DNA from: Bacillus licheniformis DSM 13 = ATCC 14580
Lineage (GTDB): Bacteria > Bacillota > Bacilli > Bacillales > Bacillaceae
Assembly: GCF_000011645.1 (NCBI RefSeq)
Contig: NC_006270.3
Location: 348,501 to 412,500, forward strand
Length of the DNA stretch: 64,000 nt
Reading direction: 5' to 3'
Below are positions 1 to 8,092 of the stretch, piece by piece. The notes beneath the pieces are model-generated. The model was not told where the DNA came from. It ran no database searches and worked only from the letters and a program-made list of their open reading frames with translations. The translations under genes were made by a program, and so were the position numbers. Numbering within the stretch: position 1 is the stretch's first letter; the number at the start of each line of letters is the position of its first letter.

Positions 1-318
1 ATGTGCGAACATACAATGGGCAACATCGTATCCTTAGGGGGCGGCGCTTTTCAGCAGGAGGAAATCAGAAAGAAGTGCCTCGAACACTGCTTTGTCATCT
101 TTCTTGATTTAAGATGGGAGAATTGGAAGCAGCGGATGGATCTCTTGATTGAAAACAGGCCGGTTCTTCATAACCGCACAATTGAAGAAATGAAACAGCT
201 GTTCAATGAAAGAAAGAGCATTTATGCATTTCACCATTTAAAAGTGGAAACCGATAACCGGTCTGCCGAAGAAACGGCCGACTATATTGTGGAGATGCTA
301 AAGCTTGGTCAATCTTAA
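1..318 (+). CDS. aroK: Shikimate kinase, 3' part (5' end outside the window)
   Basis: This is the C-terminal part of shikimate kinase, which phosphorylates shikimate with ATP in the chorismate pathway in the cytosol. The frame is open at the left edge, so the ATG at base 1 is probably internal. The visible segment begins shortly before the conserved SLGGGAF motif (shikimate-binding GGG, residues about 12-15) and continues through the lid region (VLHNRTIEEM) to a C-terminal helix. The N-terminal P-loop is missing only because the window starts here. In B. subtilis aroK lies in the same neighbourhood as ycgL and the put operon, which supports the call. A strong terminator follows 38 bases after the stop. 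The family is seen clearly; the symbol rests on synteny. Confidence 0.85.
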   Translation: MCEHTMGNIVSLGGGAFQQEEIRKKCLEHCFVIFLDLRWENWKQRMDLLIENRPVLHNRTIEEMKQLFNERKSIYAFHHLKVETDNRSAEETADYIVEMLKLGQS

Positions 319-355
319 ACAAACGTTTAATTAAGCTAAATATACCGGAATAAGC

Positions 356-390
356 AAAGAGCCAATGGTCTGTCTGATCATTGGCTCTTT
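356..390 (+). terminator. Intrinsic terminator after aroK
   Basis: A perfect 12-bp stem AAAGAGCCAATG / CATTGGCTCTTT with an 11-base loop ends in a short T run. It closes the aroK transcript. Confidence 0.8.
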
Positions 391-542
391 CCGTTATCCG
401 CAGATGAATGCCGGATTTTTCGGCCTTGTTTGACCGTTTGTCCGTTTGATACAGTATAGGGGATCAGGATGGGCATCACGTTACACCCCGCCACCAATTT
501 TTCCCTGGATAAGGTTTTTCCGCCCCTAAGGCTTTAAAAAAG

Positions 543-571
543 TCGCTTATTGCCGGCCCGGACACTATAAT
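543..571 (+). promoter_or_regulatory. Putative SigA promoter of ycgL
   Basis: A consensus -10 TATAAT (566-571) lies 38 bases before the ycgL ATG. The hexamer 17 bases upstream (TCGCTT) is a poor -35, so this rests on the -10. The remaining bases from 391 to 542 show nothing I can name. Confidence 0.4.
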
Positions 572-609
572 GTAAATAATAGAAACGATAGACTGGCGGT
601 GTACTTATC

Positions 610-1380
610 ATGAAACAGCGAATTGAAGAAGAACTGAAAAACATTGAAGCAACATATGGCGTCAAAATCCTCTATGCCGTTGAATCTGGCAGCAGGGCAT
701 GGGGCCTTCCTTCACAGGACAGCGATTACGACGTCAGATTTATTTATGTCCATCAAAAAGACTGGTATCTGTCAATTGATGCAAAGCGCGATGTGATTGA
801 ACTGCCGATTGACGATTCTCTCGATATCAGCGGCTGGGAGCTGACAAAAGCGTTAAGGCTGTTCCGGAAATCAAATCCTCCGCTTCTCGAATGGCTCTCT
901 TCGGGAACCGTTTATTATGAAGCCTATTCGCTGGCAGAAAAAATGAGGCGGCTCAAAAGCCGCGCCTTTTCTCCAGTCTCCTGTATGTACCATTATCTCA
1001 ATATGGCGTCGGGAAATTTCCGAGACTACCTGACGCGTGAAGAAGTGAAAATCAAAAAATATTTTTATGTACTCCGCCCGATTCTGGCTTGCCAGTGGAT
1101 CGAAAGCCGCCGGACGGTTCCTCCGATTGAATTTCAGGTTTTGCTTGACGAACTTACGGAAGACGGACCGCTGAAAACAGAAATCCATCAGCTGCTTGAA
1201 AGGAAAAAGAAAGGGGAGGAGTTCAATCTTGAACCTCAAAACCCCATTCTCCACGAATTTATTGAGCGTGAACTTGAGCGGCTTCAGACAGTTGCCAAAG
1301 CATATAAAACGGATCATGAAGATCTGACGCAGGAGCTTGACCGTCTGTTTAGAGAAACGCTAGACGAGGTGTGGGCATAA
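610..1380 (+). CDS. ycgL: Predicted nucleotidyltransferase YcgL
   Basis: A 256-residue protein of the YcgL family of predicted nucleotidyltransferases (DNA polymerase beta-like fold). The N-terminal motif GSRAWGL...DSDYDVRFIYV (residues about 26-48) supplies the GS and paired-aspartate signature that binds Mg-NTP. The rest is alpha-helical, as in stand-alone family members. Substrate and physiological role are not known; homologous proteins are annotated from sequence only. The ATG at 610 is preceded by a weak GGCGGTG. The gene is monocistronic: a consensus -10 box precedes it and a strong terminator follows 9 bases after the stop. It sits just upstream of the put operon, as in B. subtilis. 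Confidence 0.85.
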   Translation: MKQRIEEELKNIEATYGVKILYAVESGSRAWGLPSQDSDYDVRFIYVHQKDWYLSIDAKRDVIELPIDDSLDISGWELTKALRLFRKSNPPLLEWLSSGTVYYEAYSLAEKMRRLKSRAFSPVSCMYHYLNMASGNFRDYLTREEVKIKKYFYVLRPILACQWIESRRTVPPIEFQVLLDELTEDGPLKTEIHQLLERKKKGEEFNLEPQNPILHEFIERELERLQTVAKAYKTDHEDLTQELDRLFRETLDEVWA

Positions 1381-1389
1381 AATGATATT

Positions 1390-1417
1390 CCCTTTAAGTA
1401 TTCTTAAAGGGTTTTTT
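1390..1417 (+). terminator. Intrinsic terminator after ycgL
   Basis: Perfect 9-bp stem CCCTTTAAG / CTTAAAGGG, 4-base loop, followed by six T. It isolates ycgL from the put operon. Confidence 0.85.
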
Positions 1418-1450
1418 CTTTGTATCCATAGGGAAATGGTTTAGTATAAC

Positions 1451-1464
1451 AGAAAGCGTTTTCA
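1451..1464 (+). promoter_or_regulatory. cre site (CcpA) upstream of putB
   Basis: AGAAAGCGTTTTCA fits the degenerate cre consensus WGNAANCGNWNNCA at every fixed position. It lies about 280 bases before putB and about 190 bases upstream of the likely -35. Carbon-catabolite control of proline use by CcpA is known in B. subtilis. The 3' half (TTTTCAGAAAA) also contains the core of a CodY box, so the two sites may overlap. Confidence 0.6.
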
Positions 1465-1574
1465 GAAAAAGCGGGGCGGAACGGCAGCAAGGCCATTCGC
1501 CAAAAACGCATTCTGTTCTTTACCGAAGTTTCTTCCTGATTCTATTGTTGTATACCATCCAAGTTTTAGGAAGA

Positions 1575-1589
1575 AAGTTTCTGAAAAAA
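1575..1589 (+). promoter_or_regulatory. CodY-like box in the put control region
   Basis: AAGTTTCTGAAAAAA matches the CodY consensus AATTTTCWGAAAATT at 12 of 15 positions and lies 20 bases before the PutR-type dyad. In B. subtilis CodY is reported to repress put by displacing the activator. The adjacency here fits that model. Confidence 0.55.
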
Positions 1590-1608
1590 TCCCACCAGAT
1601 GTAAAACA

Positions 1609-1625
1609 TTGTGGAAAAACCACAA
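1609..1625 (+). promoter_or_regulatory. Dyad operator, probable PutR activator site
   Basis: TTGTGG-N5-CCACAA, a perfect 6-bp inverted repeat, lies 32 bases before the proposed -35 of putB, a classic activator position. The PucR-family activator gene putR lies just downstream of the operon. I assign the site to PutR from its position and from memory of the B. subtilis site, not from data. Confidence 0.65.
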
Positions 1626-1656
1626 AAATCGTCAGCTTTTTTGTTTTTTCGAAATA

Positions 1657-1684
1657 TTGTGAATCGACCCTTGGCTCTTATAAA
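1657..1684 (+). promoter_or_regulatory. Putative SigA promoter of putBCP
   Basis: TTGTGA (1657-1662), 16-base spacer, TATAAA (1679-1684), ending 45 bases before the putB start. The weak spacing and -35 fit an activator-dependent promoter. Confidence 0.5.
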
Positions 1685-1729
1685 ATTAAGAATATAAAGA
1701 AATATTTCATGAGATGGCGGGGTGTGATA

Positions 1730-2647
1730 ATGGAAGTGATAACAAGAGACTTTTTCCTATTCTTATCTAAAAGCAGCATCCTGAATCGCCTGGCGAGAAA
1801 TTGGGGGAGTTCCGTCGCGACCGGAAAAATTATCGGAGGAAAAGATTTTGAAGCTTCAATTCCGATTATTAAGGGGCTTAACGAACAAGGGCTGACTGTG
1901 ACAGTCGATCACTTGGGCGAATTTGTGAACAGCAGGGAAGTCGCAAGGGAGCGCACGCAGGAATGCATTCGGGCCATTCAGCTGATTGCTCAGGAACAGC
2001 TTAATTCACATGTTTCATTAAAGATGACGTCATTGGGACTCGATATTGACCTTGACCTTGTCAGGGATAATATGAACAGTATTCTGGAATGTGCCGAGCA
2101 GCACCAAGTGATGGTCACAATCGATATGGAGGATGAAGTGCGCTGCCAAAAGACGCTTGACCTCTTTAAGGAGTTCAGGCAGAAATACGAGTATGTCAGC
2201 ACCGTCCTGCAGGCTTATTTGTACCGGACCGAACAGGATTTGGAGGAGCTCAATTCATTAAATCCGTTTTTCCGTCTTGTGAAGGGAGCTTATAAAGAAT
2301 CGCCGAAAGTGGCTTTCCCTGACAAAAAGGATGTGGATGAGAATTACAAAAAGCTCATTAAAAAGCAGCTGCTGAGCGGCCATTACACAGCTATCGCAAC
2401 TCATGACGACAAGATGATTGATTTCGCCAAAGAAATTGCGAATGAGCATCAAATCGGCAAAGACCGCTTCGAATTTCAAATGCTGTACGGGATGCGCAGC
2501 AAAACTCAGCTGGAACTGGTGAAGGAAGGCTACAATATGCGCGTGTATCTTCCTTACGGAGACGACTGGTACGGATACTTTATGAGACGGCTTGCTGAGC
2601 GGCCTGCCAACATCGCTTTTGCGTTTAAAGGCATGACGAAGAAATAA
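1730..2647 (+). CDS. putB: Proline dehydrogenase
   Basis: FAD-dependent proline dehydrogenase, oxidising L-proline to delta-1-pyrroline-5-carboxylate, the first catabolic step. The monofunctional Bacillus-type protein shows the barrel motifs TVDHLGEFVN, LQAYLYRT, RLVKGAYKE and ATHD. Near the C-terminus are FQMLYGMR and YGDDWYGYFMRRLAERP, which hold the arginines that bind proline carboxylate. I chose ATG 1730 (305 residues) because GGCGGGG sits at the right distance and the protein then begins directly with the conserved ITRDFFLFLSKS. An in-frame ATG at 1709 would add seven residues without a ribosome site. putC follows after 23 bases. The upstream region carries cre, CodY-like and activator sites. 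Confidence 0.93.
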   Translation: MEVITRDFFLFLSKSSILNRLARNWGSSVATGKIIGGKDFEASIPIIKGLNEQGLTVTVDHLGEFVNSREVARERTQECIRAIQLIAQEQLNSHVSLKMTSLGLDIDLDLVRDNMNSILECAEQHQVMVTIDMEDEVRCQKTLDLFKEFRQKYEYVSTVLQAYLYRTEQDLEELNSLNPFFRLVKGAYKESPKVAFPDKKDVDENYKKLIKKQLLSGHYTAIATHDDKMIDFAKEIANEHQIGKDRFEFQMLYGMRSKTQLELVKEGYNMRVYLPYGDDWYGYFMRRLAERPANIAFAFKGMTKK

Positions 2648-2670
2648 AACGATAAAAAGGGGAGATTAGC

Positions 2671-4221
2671 ATGACAACACCTTACAAACACGAACCATTT
2701 ACAAATTTCGGGATCGAAGAAAACCGGAAGGCATTCGAAAAAGCTCTGGAAACGGTAAATAACGAATGGCTGGGTCAGTCCTATCCTCTTGTTATCGATG
2801 GAGAAAGGTATGAAACGGAAAACAAGATCGTATCGATCAACCCTGCAAACAAAGAAGAAGTTGTAGGCACGGTATCCAAGGCTACTCAGGATCATGCGGA
2901 AAAGGCCATTCAGGCGGCTGCGAAAGCGTTTGAAACTTGGAGATACACAGATCCTGAAGAAAGAGCGGCTGTTTTATTCCGCGCGGTTGCCAAAGTGCGC
3001 CGCAAAAAGCATGAGTTCTCTGCGCTTTTAGTCAAAGAAGCAGGAAAACCTTGGAATGAAGCGGATGCGGATACGGCAGAAGCGATCGATTTTATGGAAT
3101 ACTATGCGCGGCAAATGATTGAGCTTGCGAAAGGAAAGCCGGTTAACAGCCGTGAAGGCGAACGAAATCAATATGTGTACACACCGACTGGTGTTACGGT
3201 TGTTATTCCGCCTTGGAACTTCCTGTTCGCGATCATGGCCGGAACGACAGTTGCGCCGATCGTGACAGGAAACACAGTTGTACTGAAGCCTGCAAGCGCA
3301 GCGCCTGTCATTGCCGCAAAGTTTGTTGAAGTGCTTGAAGAAAGCGGACTTCCAAAAGGAGTAGTCAACTTCGTCCCTGGAAGCGGAGCTGAAGTCGGGG
3401 ATTATTTGGTGGACCATCCGAAAACAAGCATCATTACGTTTACCGGTTCAAGGGAAGTCGGAACGCGCATTTTTGAGCGTGCAGCGAAGGTTCAGCCTGG
3501 TCAGACCCACTTAAAACAAGTGATCGCTGAGATGGGCGGAAAAGATACGGTCGTCGTTGATGAAGACTGTGATATTGAATTGGCTGCACAATCAATTTTC
3601 ACATCTGCCTTCGGCTTTGCAGGCCAAAAATGTTCAGCAGGTTCACGGGCTGTCGTGCATGAAAAGGTATATGACGAAGTATTGAAGCGCGTGATTGAAA
3701 TTACGGAGTCCAAGAAAGTCGGAGAGCCCGACAGCGCGGACGTTTACATGGGACCTGTCATCGATCAGGCATCCTTTAACAAAATCATGGACTATATCGA
3801 AATCGGAAAAGAAGAAGGCCGCTTAGTCAGCGGAGGAAAAGGCGATGATTCAAAAGGCTACTTCATCGAACCGACGATCTTTGCCGATTTAGATCCGAAA
3901 GCCCGGTTAATGCAGGAAGAAATTTTCGGACCTGTTGTTGCTTTCTCAAAAGTAAGCAGCTTTGATGAGGCGCTGGAAGTTGCCAACAACACCGAATACG
4001 GCCTGACAGGCGCGGTCATTACTAAAAACCGCGATCATATCAACAGGGCAAAACAAGAATTCCATGTCGGAAATCTGTATTTCAACCGCAACTGTACAGG
4101 GGCGATCGTCGGCTACCATCCGTTTGGCGGTTTCAAAATGTCGGGAACCGACTCTAAAGCGGGCGGACCTGATTATCTTGCGCTTCACATGCAGGCGAAA
4201 ACGATCAGCGAAATGTTTTAA
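2671..4221 (+). CDS. putC: 1-pyrroline-5-carboxylate dehydrogenase
   Basis: NAD-dependent aldehyde dehydrogenase converting P5C/glutamate semialdehyde to glutamate, the second step of proline catabolism. The 516-residue length is that of the RocA/PutC group. Visible motifs are the NAD-binding [10 protein letters not shown]...NTVVLKPA (about 180-210), the general base Glu in EMGGKD (about 287) and the catalytic Cys in [12 protein letters not shown] (about 321). The C-terminal [12 protein letters not shown] is also present. A GGGGAG ribosome site lies 11 bases before the ATG. It is co-transcribed with putB and putP. The paralogue rocA serves arginine catabolism; position in the put operon favours putC. 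Confidence 0.93.
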   Translation: MTTPYKHEPFTNFGIEENRKAFEKALETVNNEWLGQSYPLVIDGERYETENKIVSINPANKEEVVGTVSKATQDHAEKAIQAAAKAFETWRYTDPEERAAVLFRAVAKVRRKKHEFSALLVKEAGKPWNEADADTAEAIDFMEYYARQMIELAKGKPVNSREGERNQYVYTPTGVTVVIPPWNFLFAIMAGTTVAPIVTGNTVVLKPASAAPVIAAKFVEVLEESGLPKGVVNFVPGSGAEVGDYLVDHPKTSIITFTGSREVGTRIFERAAKVQPGQTHLKQVIAEMGGKDTVVVDEDCDIELAAQSIFTSAFGFAGQKCSAGSRAVVHEKVYDEVLKRVIEITESKKVGEPDSADVYMGPVIDQASFNKIMDYIEIGKEEGRLVSGGKGDDSKGYFIEPTIFADLDPKARLMQEEIFGPVVAFSKVSSFDEALEVANNTEYGLTGAVITKNRDHINRAKQEFHVGNLYFNRNCTGAIVGYHPFGGFKMSGTDSKAGGPDYLALHMQAKTISEMF

Positions 4222-4251
4222 GGTGTAAGAAAAGGGGTTAAACAGGGGGAC

Positions 4252-4278
4252 GAAGGCAGCCTATTATAGGCTGCCTTC
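4252..4278 (+). other. Perfect hairpin between putC and putP
   Basis: GAAGGCAGCCT / AGGCTGCCTTC, 11 perfect pairs with a 5-base loop, followed by eight A rather than T. Without a T run it is not a standard terminator. An intercistronic mRNA-stability or processing element that sets the putBC to putP ratio is more likely. Confidence 0.55.
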
Positions 4279-4351
4279 AAAAAAAGAGAAATTAGTCTAA
4301 AAATTTAGATAAACGGCATCTTGGGGGGAGATTCTTATTCAGAACGTACAA

Positions 4352-5800
4352 TTGATCATTTCCATCGTGATTTACATGGTAGGGATGCTTTATATTGGGT
4401 ATTACGCTTACAAACGGACAGCAAACCTCTCAGACTATATGCTTGGCGGACGAACGCTCGGGCCTGCTGTCACGGCGCTCAGCGCCGGCGCATCAGACAT
4501 GAGCGGCTGGCTTTTGATGGGGCTGCCGGGCGCCATGTTTGCAACAGGCCTGAGCGGTTCGTGGATTGTCATCGGACTCGTACTCGGCGCTTGGGCGAAC
4601 TGGATATTTGTAGCGCCGCGTCTAAGGTCATACACCGAAGTAGCGGGCAATTCAATCACTATCCCTGCATTTTTAGAAAACCGTTTTCATGACAAATCAA
4701 AGATCCTGCGAATATTTTCCGGAGTCGTCATTATTACCTTTTTTACGTTTTATGTATCATCTGGAATGGTTTCCGGGGGCGTTTTATTTAACAGCATATT
4801 TAATTTGGATTACCATGCAGGGCTGTGGATCATTTCAGGCGTTGTCGTGGCCTACACGCTTTTCGGCGGGTTTTTGGCAGTCAGCTGGACGGACTTTGTC
4901 CAAGGCATCATTATGTTTGTCGCGTTAATTCTTGTTCCGATTGTGACGGTCATTCAGACGGGAGGACCTGGAGAAGCCTTCAGCGAGATCCAGTCGATCG
5001 ATCCAAACCTCCTCAATATTTTTAAAGGTACGAGCGTCCTCGGCATCATCTCCTTGTTCTCATGGGGCCTCGGCTATTTTGGACAGCCTCATATTATCGT
5101 GCGCTTTATGGCGATATCCTCCATCAAGGAAACGAAGAAAGCGCGCCGGATCGGCATGGGTTGGATGATCTTTTCAAGTGCGGGCGCACTGCTGACCGGA
5201 TTGCTCGGTATTGCGTATTACTCGAAGAACGGGCTTCACTTGGATGATCCGGAGACCATCTTCATTCAATTGGGTAACATCCTGTTTCACCCTCTAATCA
5301 CAGGATTTTTAATCTCGGCGATTTTGGCAGCGGTTATGAGTACAATTTCCTCCCAGCTGCTTGTGACATCAAGTTCTCTAACTGAAGATTTATACAAAAC
5401 ACTATTTAAGCGCTCTGCATCTGATAAAGAACTCGTCTTTTTCGGACGGCTTTCGGTTTTGGCGGTTTCCATTGTCGGACTCTGTCTCGCCTGGACAAAA
5501 AACAATACGATTCTCGGTCTTGTCAGCTATGCTTGGGCGGGTTTCGGAGCGTCGTTCGGCCCCGTGGTCATCTTAAGTTTGTTTTGGAAGAGGATGACAA
5601 AATGGGGGGCGCTTGCCGGAATGGTTGCCGGAGCGCTTACCGTCATCATTTGGGCGGAAGCCGGGCTTTCCGATGTTCTTTATGAAATGATTCCGGGCTT
5701 TGCCGCCAGCTTGCTGTTTGTGTTTGTCGTCAGTCTATTGACGTCAAAACCGGAGCAGCAGGTGCTTGATGAATTCGAGCAATACAAACAAACGCTGTAA
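4352..5800 (+). CDS. putP: Proline/sodium symporter
   Basis: Na+/proline symporter of the SSS family, with 12-13 membrane segments, importing proline for the PutB/PutC pathway. Seen: the family signature YMLGGRTLGPAVTALSAGASDMSGWLLMG near the N-terminus, TLFGGFLAVSWTDFVQGIIM in the middle and many hydrophobic segments. The start is uncertain. TTG 4352 is the first conventional start codon but lies 21 bases from the GGGGGGAG ribosome site (4323-4330). ATT 4337 is six bases from it and would give MQNVQLIIS-, a more typical N-terminus. Third gene of the operon, separated from putC by a perfect hairpin. A terminator follows. Confidence 0.9.
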   Translation: MIISIVIYMVGMLYIGYYAYKRTANLSDYMLGGRTLGPAVTALSAGASDMSGWLLMGLPGAMFATGLSGSWIVIGLVLGAWANWIFVAPRLRSYTEVAGNSITIPAFLENRFHDKSKILRIFSGVVIITFFTFYVSSGMVSGGVLFNSIFNLDYHAGLWIISGVVVAYTLFGGFLAVSWTDFVQGIIMFVALILVPIVTVIQTGGPGEAFSEIQSIDPNLLNIFKGTSVLGIISLFSWGLGYFGQPHIIVRFMAISSIKETKKARRIGMGWMIFSSAGALLTGLLGIAYYSKNGLHLDDPETIFIQLGNILFHPLITGFLISAILAAVMSTISSQLLVTSSSLTEDLYKTLFKRSASDKELVFFGRLSVLAVSIVGLCLAWTKNNTILGLVSYAWAGFGASFGPVVILSLFWKRMTKWGALAGMVAGALTVIIWAEAGLSDVLYEMIPGFAASLLFVFVVSLLTSKPEQQVLDEFEQYKQTL

Positions 5801-5804
5801 CGAT

Positions 5805-5842
5805 GACGGAGATGGGGAACCATTCTCCGTCTCTCTTTTTAT
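5805..5842 (+). terminator. Terminator of the put operon
   Basis: GACGGAGA / TCTCCGTC stem extended by TGG/CCA with a one-base bulge, followed by CTCTTTTTAT. Confidence 0.75.
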
Positions 5843-5927
5843 AGGCCTTCTCCCCCTTCTAACAGGGGATTGATCCCATTTTTTTAAAAGTCGCATATAA
5901 GTCTATACAAGAGTGTAAAGGAGAAGT

Positions 5928-7205
5928 ATGATTAAGTTAAAAACGAGTAGGAGAAAGGATATGGAAGAGCTATTAGAACAAGTTGTTTCTCTTTCAAACA
6001 TTAATGAGATCATTGACTTTATCAGCGGGGAGCTGAAAAAGCCGGTCATACTGGAAAGCGCAGATTTTTTCTTATTAGCTTACAACTCCTATTATATTAA
6101 CCATTTTGATGCAGCAAACCAGCAAACGATTTTCTCCAAAAAATGTCCGCTGCCGATCTTTGAAAAGTTCGTCGAAGAAGGCATTATTGATCAATTGAAA
6201 ACGATTCCGACTCCTTTTCGGGTAAAACAGATTGAAGAAATCGGCTTAAACCAGCGGGTTGTCGTCAGCGCCAAGCATAAAGACGAAATAATGGGCTATA
6301 TCTGGGTGCAGGAGATTGAAGACAACCTGTCTGATGAAGAGCTTGATTTCTTATATCAAGCTTCCTTTCATGTCGGGAAGATCATTTATAAGAAAAAACG
6401 CCTCAAACAAGAAAAAGAAGAACAGGCGGAAGAGCTTTACAAAAAGGCAATTAACGATCAGTTTCAAACGGAAAAAGAGCTGAAGGCCGCCGCCGATAAA
6501 GCGAACGTCGTCCTGCCGGCCGTGTTTACCGTCATGGTGCTTCAAGTCGTTGACGGGGAGGATGAACTGCTCGAAGATCTAAAGGAAACGATCCGGTCTT
6601 ATTTAAACCTGAAAGACAACATCAGTCACGTACTGGAGGATCATTCGAATATCGCAATCATTGTCGGCAGTGTGTCGCGCAAGCGTTCCGCGCTGGCCGC
6701 TGCCTCAGAACTGATCAACCGTCTGTTGACCCATCTGCGCTCGCAAATGCTGCCCCTTATTTTGATCGGGGTCGGCAATGAGTACAGCAGCCTGCTCTCC
6801 CTCGGCAAAAGCTACAGAGAGGCGCTCCAAGTGACGAAAGCAGCGGAGATCACGGGAAGCCAAGAACACATTCCCTATGAATATCAAAAGCTCGGGCTTT
6901 TCAAATATCTTGACCAAATCGCCGCAAAAAACGATCATCTGCAATATGTAAACCCGGACCTTCAGCTGCTGAAAGAAAAAGATAAAGAAAGCCACACCGA
7001 ATTTTTAAGAACGCTTGAAATCTATCTCGTCAACAATTGCAAGGTCAAGCCATCCGCAGAACAGCTGTTTATCCACCAAAACACGCTCAACTACCGAATT
7101 AAACAAATATTGGAAATGACATCGATTGATCTCAATGATTTTAATACAAGATGTCAGTTGTTTATCGATTTAATGCTGATGAAGAAAGCAGGCTACAAAT
7201 CGTAA
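5928..7205 (+). CDS. putR: PucR-family activator of proline utilisation
   Basis: A 425-residue transcription factor of the PucR (CdaR/GGDEF-like plus HTH_30) family. The N-terminal half is a putative ligand-sensing region with a charged coiled-coil stretch around residues 155-185. The C-terminal 60 residues hold the PucR helix-turn-helix: a LEIYLVNNCKVKPSAEQLFI helix pair followed by HQNTLNYRIKQI. It presumably senses proline and activates putBCP through the dyad at 1609-1625. ATG 5928 has AAAGGAG five bases before it. It lies directly downstream of putP behind a terminator, as in B. subtilis, and shares a bidirectional terminator with ycgQ. Confidence 0.88.
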   Translation: MIKLKTSRRKDMEELLEQVVSLSNINEIIDFISGELKKPVILESADFFLLAYNSYYINHFDAANQQTIFSKKCPLPIFEKFVEEGIIDQLKTIPTPFRVKQIEEIGLNQRVVVSAKHKDEIMGYIWVQEIEDNLSDEELDFLYQASFHVGKIIYKKKRLKQEKEEQAEELYKKAINDQFQTEKELKAAADKANVVLPAVFTVMVLQVVDGEDELLEDLKETIRSYLNLKDNISHVLEDHSNIAIIVGSVSRKRSALAAASELINRLLTHLRSQMLPLILIGVGNEYSSLLSLGKSYREALQVTKAAEITGSQEHIPYEYQKLGLFKYLDQIAAKNDHLQYVNPDLQLLKEKDKESHTEFLRTLEIYLVNNCKVKPSAEQLFIHQNTLNYRIKQILEMTSIDLNDFNTRCQLFIDLMLMKKAGYKS

Positions 7206-7215
7206 ACAGAAAAAG

Positions 7216-7244
7216 AAAAGCCGGTACATGAAGTGCCGGCTTTT
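7216..7244. terminator. Bidirectional terminator between putR and ycgQ
   Basis: AAAAGCCGGTAC / GTGCCGGCTTTT, 12 pairs with one G-U and the loop ATGAA. The A and T flanks let it serve both strands, and it overlaps the last bases of ycgQ. Confidence 0.85.
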
Positions 7245-8088
7245 AATATGTCCGATAAACGTAAGGATCTTTCGGCTCTTTTATTGCAGACCAATCCTTC
7301 ACTTTCAGCACGGGAATTGTAGATTTGAAAGGCTGATAGTATTCGGAAGACAGCGTTCCTTTTACATGAAGCCACTGGTCGTCTTTAATATCCATATTTT
7401 CAGGGAACTCGACCAGCATGCCATAGACGCCGGAGTCGGCGATGCAATGAATGATGCCGAAGCGGAGGACAAACAGCTGTTTGTCACTGATCGCTTCCCC
7501 TTTAAAAGCAAAGCCGTCGAATTCGAGCGTTCGGTCAAGGAATTCTCCCGGATAATGATAGATCGTTTCCATGCCCTTCAAAAAATCATCATCTTTTAAT
7601 GTAATATGCTGTTTTTCTTTATACTTTTTCAGCGCTTTATTCATCAATTCATCATACCCATCCTGGCCGTAGTAGATGCTTGTGTCGGGGCGCAGGTACT
7701 GGGTTTGGGCATAATGCTCCGGCTGTTCGATCGCTTTGAACGAGAAGCCCTTCGACTTGACGATATTGGAATCAAGCGTCGCTGCCGGCAGAAAAAGTCC
7801 GGTGCATAAAGGGAAGAAGAACACGAAATAAATGAACATTCTTTGCAGAAAAGGCTTATCTTTTTCATGATCGTGGTCATGGCCGCATCCGCATTCATGG
7901 TTACATCCTTTTTCATCCGAGCTTTTCATATAAATGTAGAATTGCACAGCTGTCAAAATGGCCAGAAGAATAATAGCGATGTATGAAAGGTAAGCGTATT
8001 TCATATTAATATATTTTGTCAGATTGCCGGATGCATGAAGATGAAAAAAGAAAAACGTAAACAACATTAAAATGAATGTGCGAAACAT
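7243..8088 (-). CDS. ycgQ: YcgQ, TIGR03943-family membrane protein
   Basis: A 281-residue membrane-anchored protein of the YcgQ (TIGR03943/DUF1980) family, function unknown. Two hydrophobic segments lie near the N-terminus and a third around residue 90. Between the second and third is a Cys/His-rich cytoplasmic or metal-binding stretch, CNHECGCGHDHDHE (about 62-75). The remaining 180 residues look like a soluble domain with an OB-fold-like C-terminus. It is encoded four bases after ycgR, so the pair forms one transcription unit, as in B. subtilis. The ATG at 8088 is preceded by AAAGGGGTG. The His/Cys cluster suggests metal handling together with the permease; that is inference. Confidence 0.85.
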   Translation of the reverse strand: MFRTFILMLFTFFFFHLHASGNLTKYINMKYAYLSYIAIILLAILTAVQFYIYMKSSDEKGCNHECGCGHDHDHEKDKPFLQRMFIYFVFFFPLCTGLFLPAATLDSNIVKSKGFSFKAIEQPEHYAQTQYLRPDTSIYYGQDGYDELMNKALKKYKEKQHITLKDDDFLKGMETIYHYPGEFLDRTLEFDGFAFKGEAISDKQLFVLRFGIIHCIADSGVYGMLVEFPENMDIKDDQWLHVKGTLSSEYYQPFKSTIPVLKVKDWSAIKEPKDPYVYRTY

Positions 8089-8092
8089 GTTC

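Noticed and set aside
4321..4692. Overlapping plus-strand frame at the start of putP.
   Set aside because: Its translation is Arg/His-rich and unrelated to any family, while the putP frame is fully conserved.
7228..7599. A plus-strand open frame of 123 codons opposite ycgQ.
   Set aside because: Antisense to a well-conserved family protein and starting inside a terminator.
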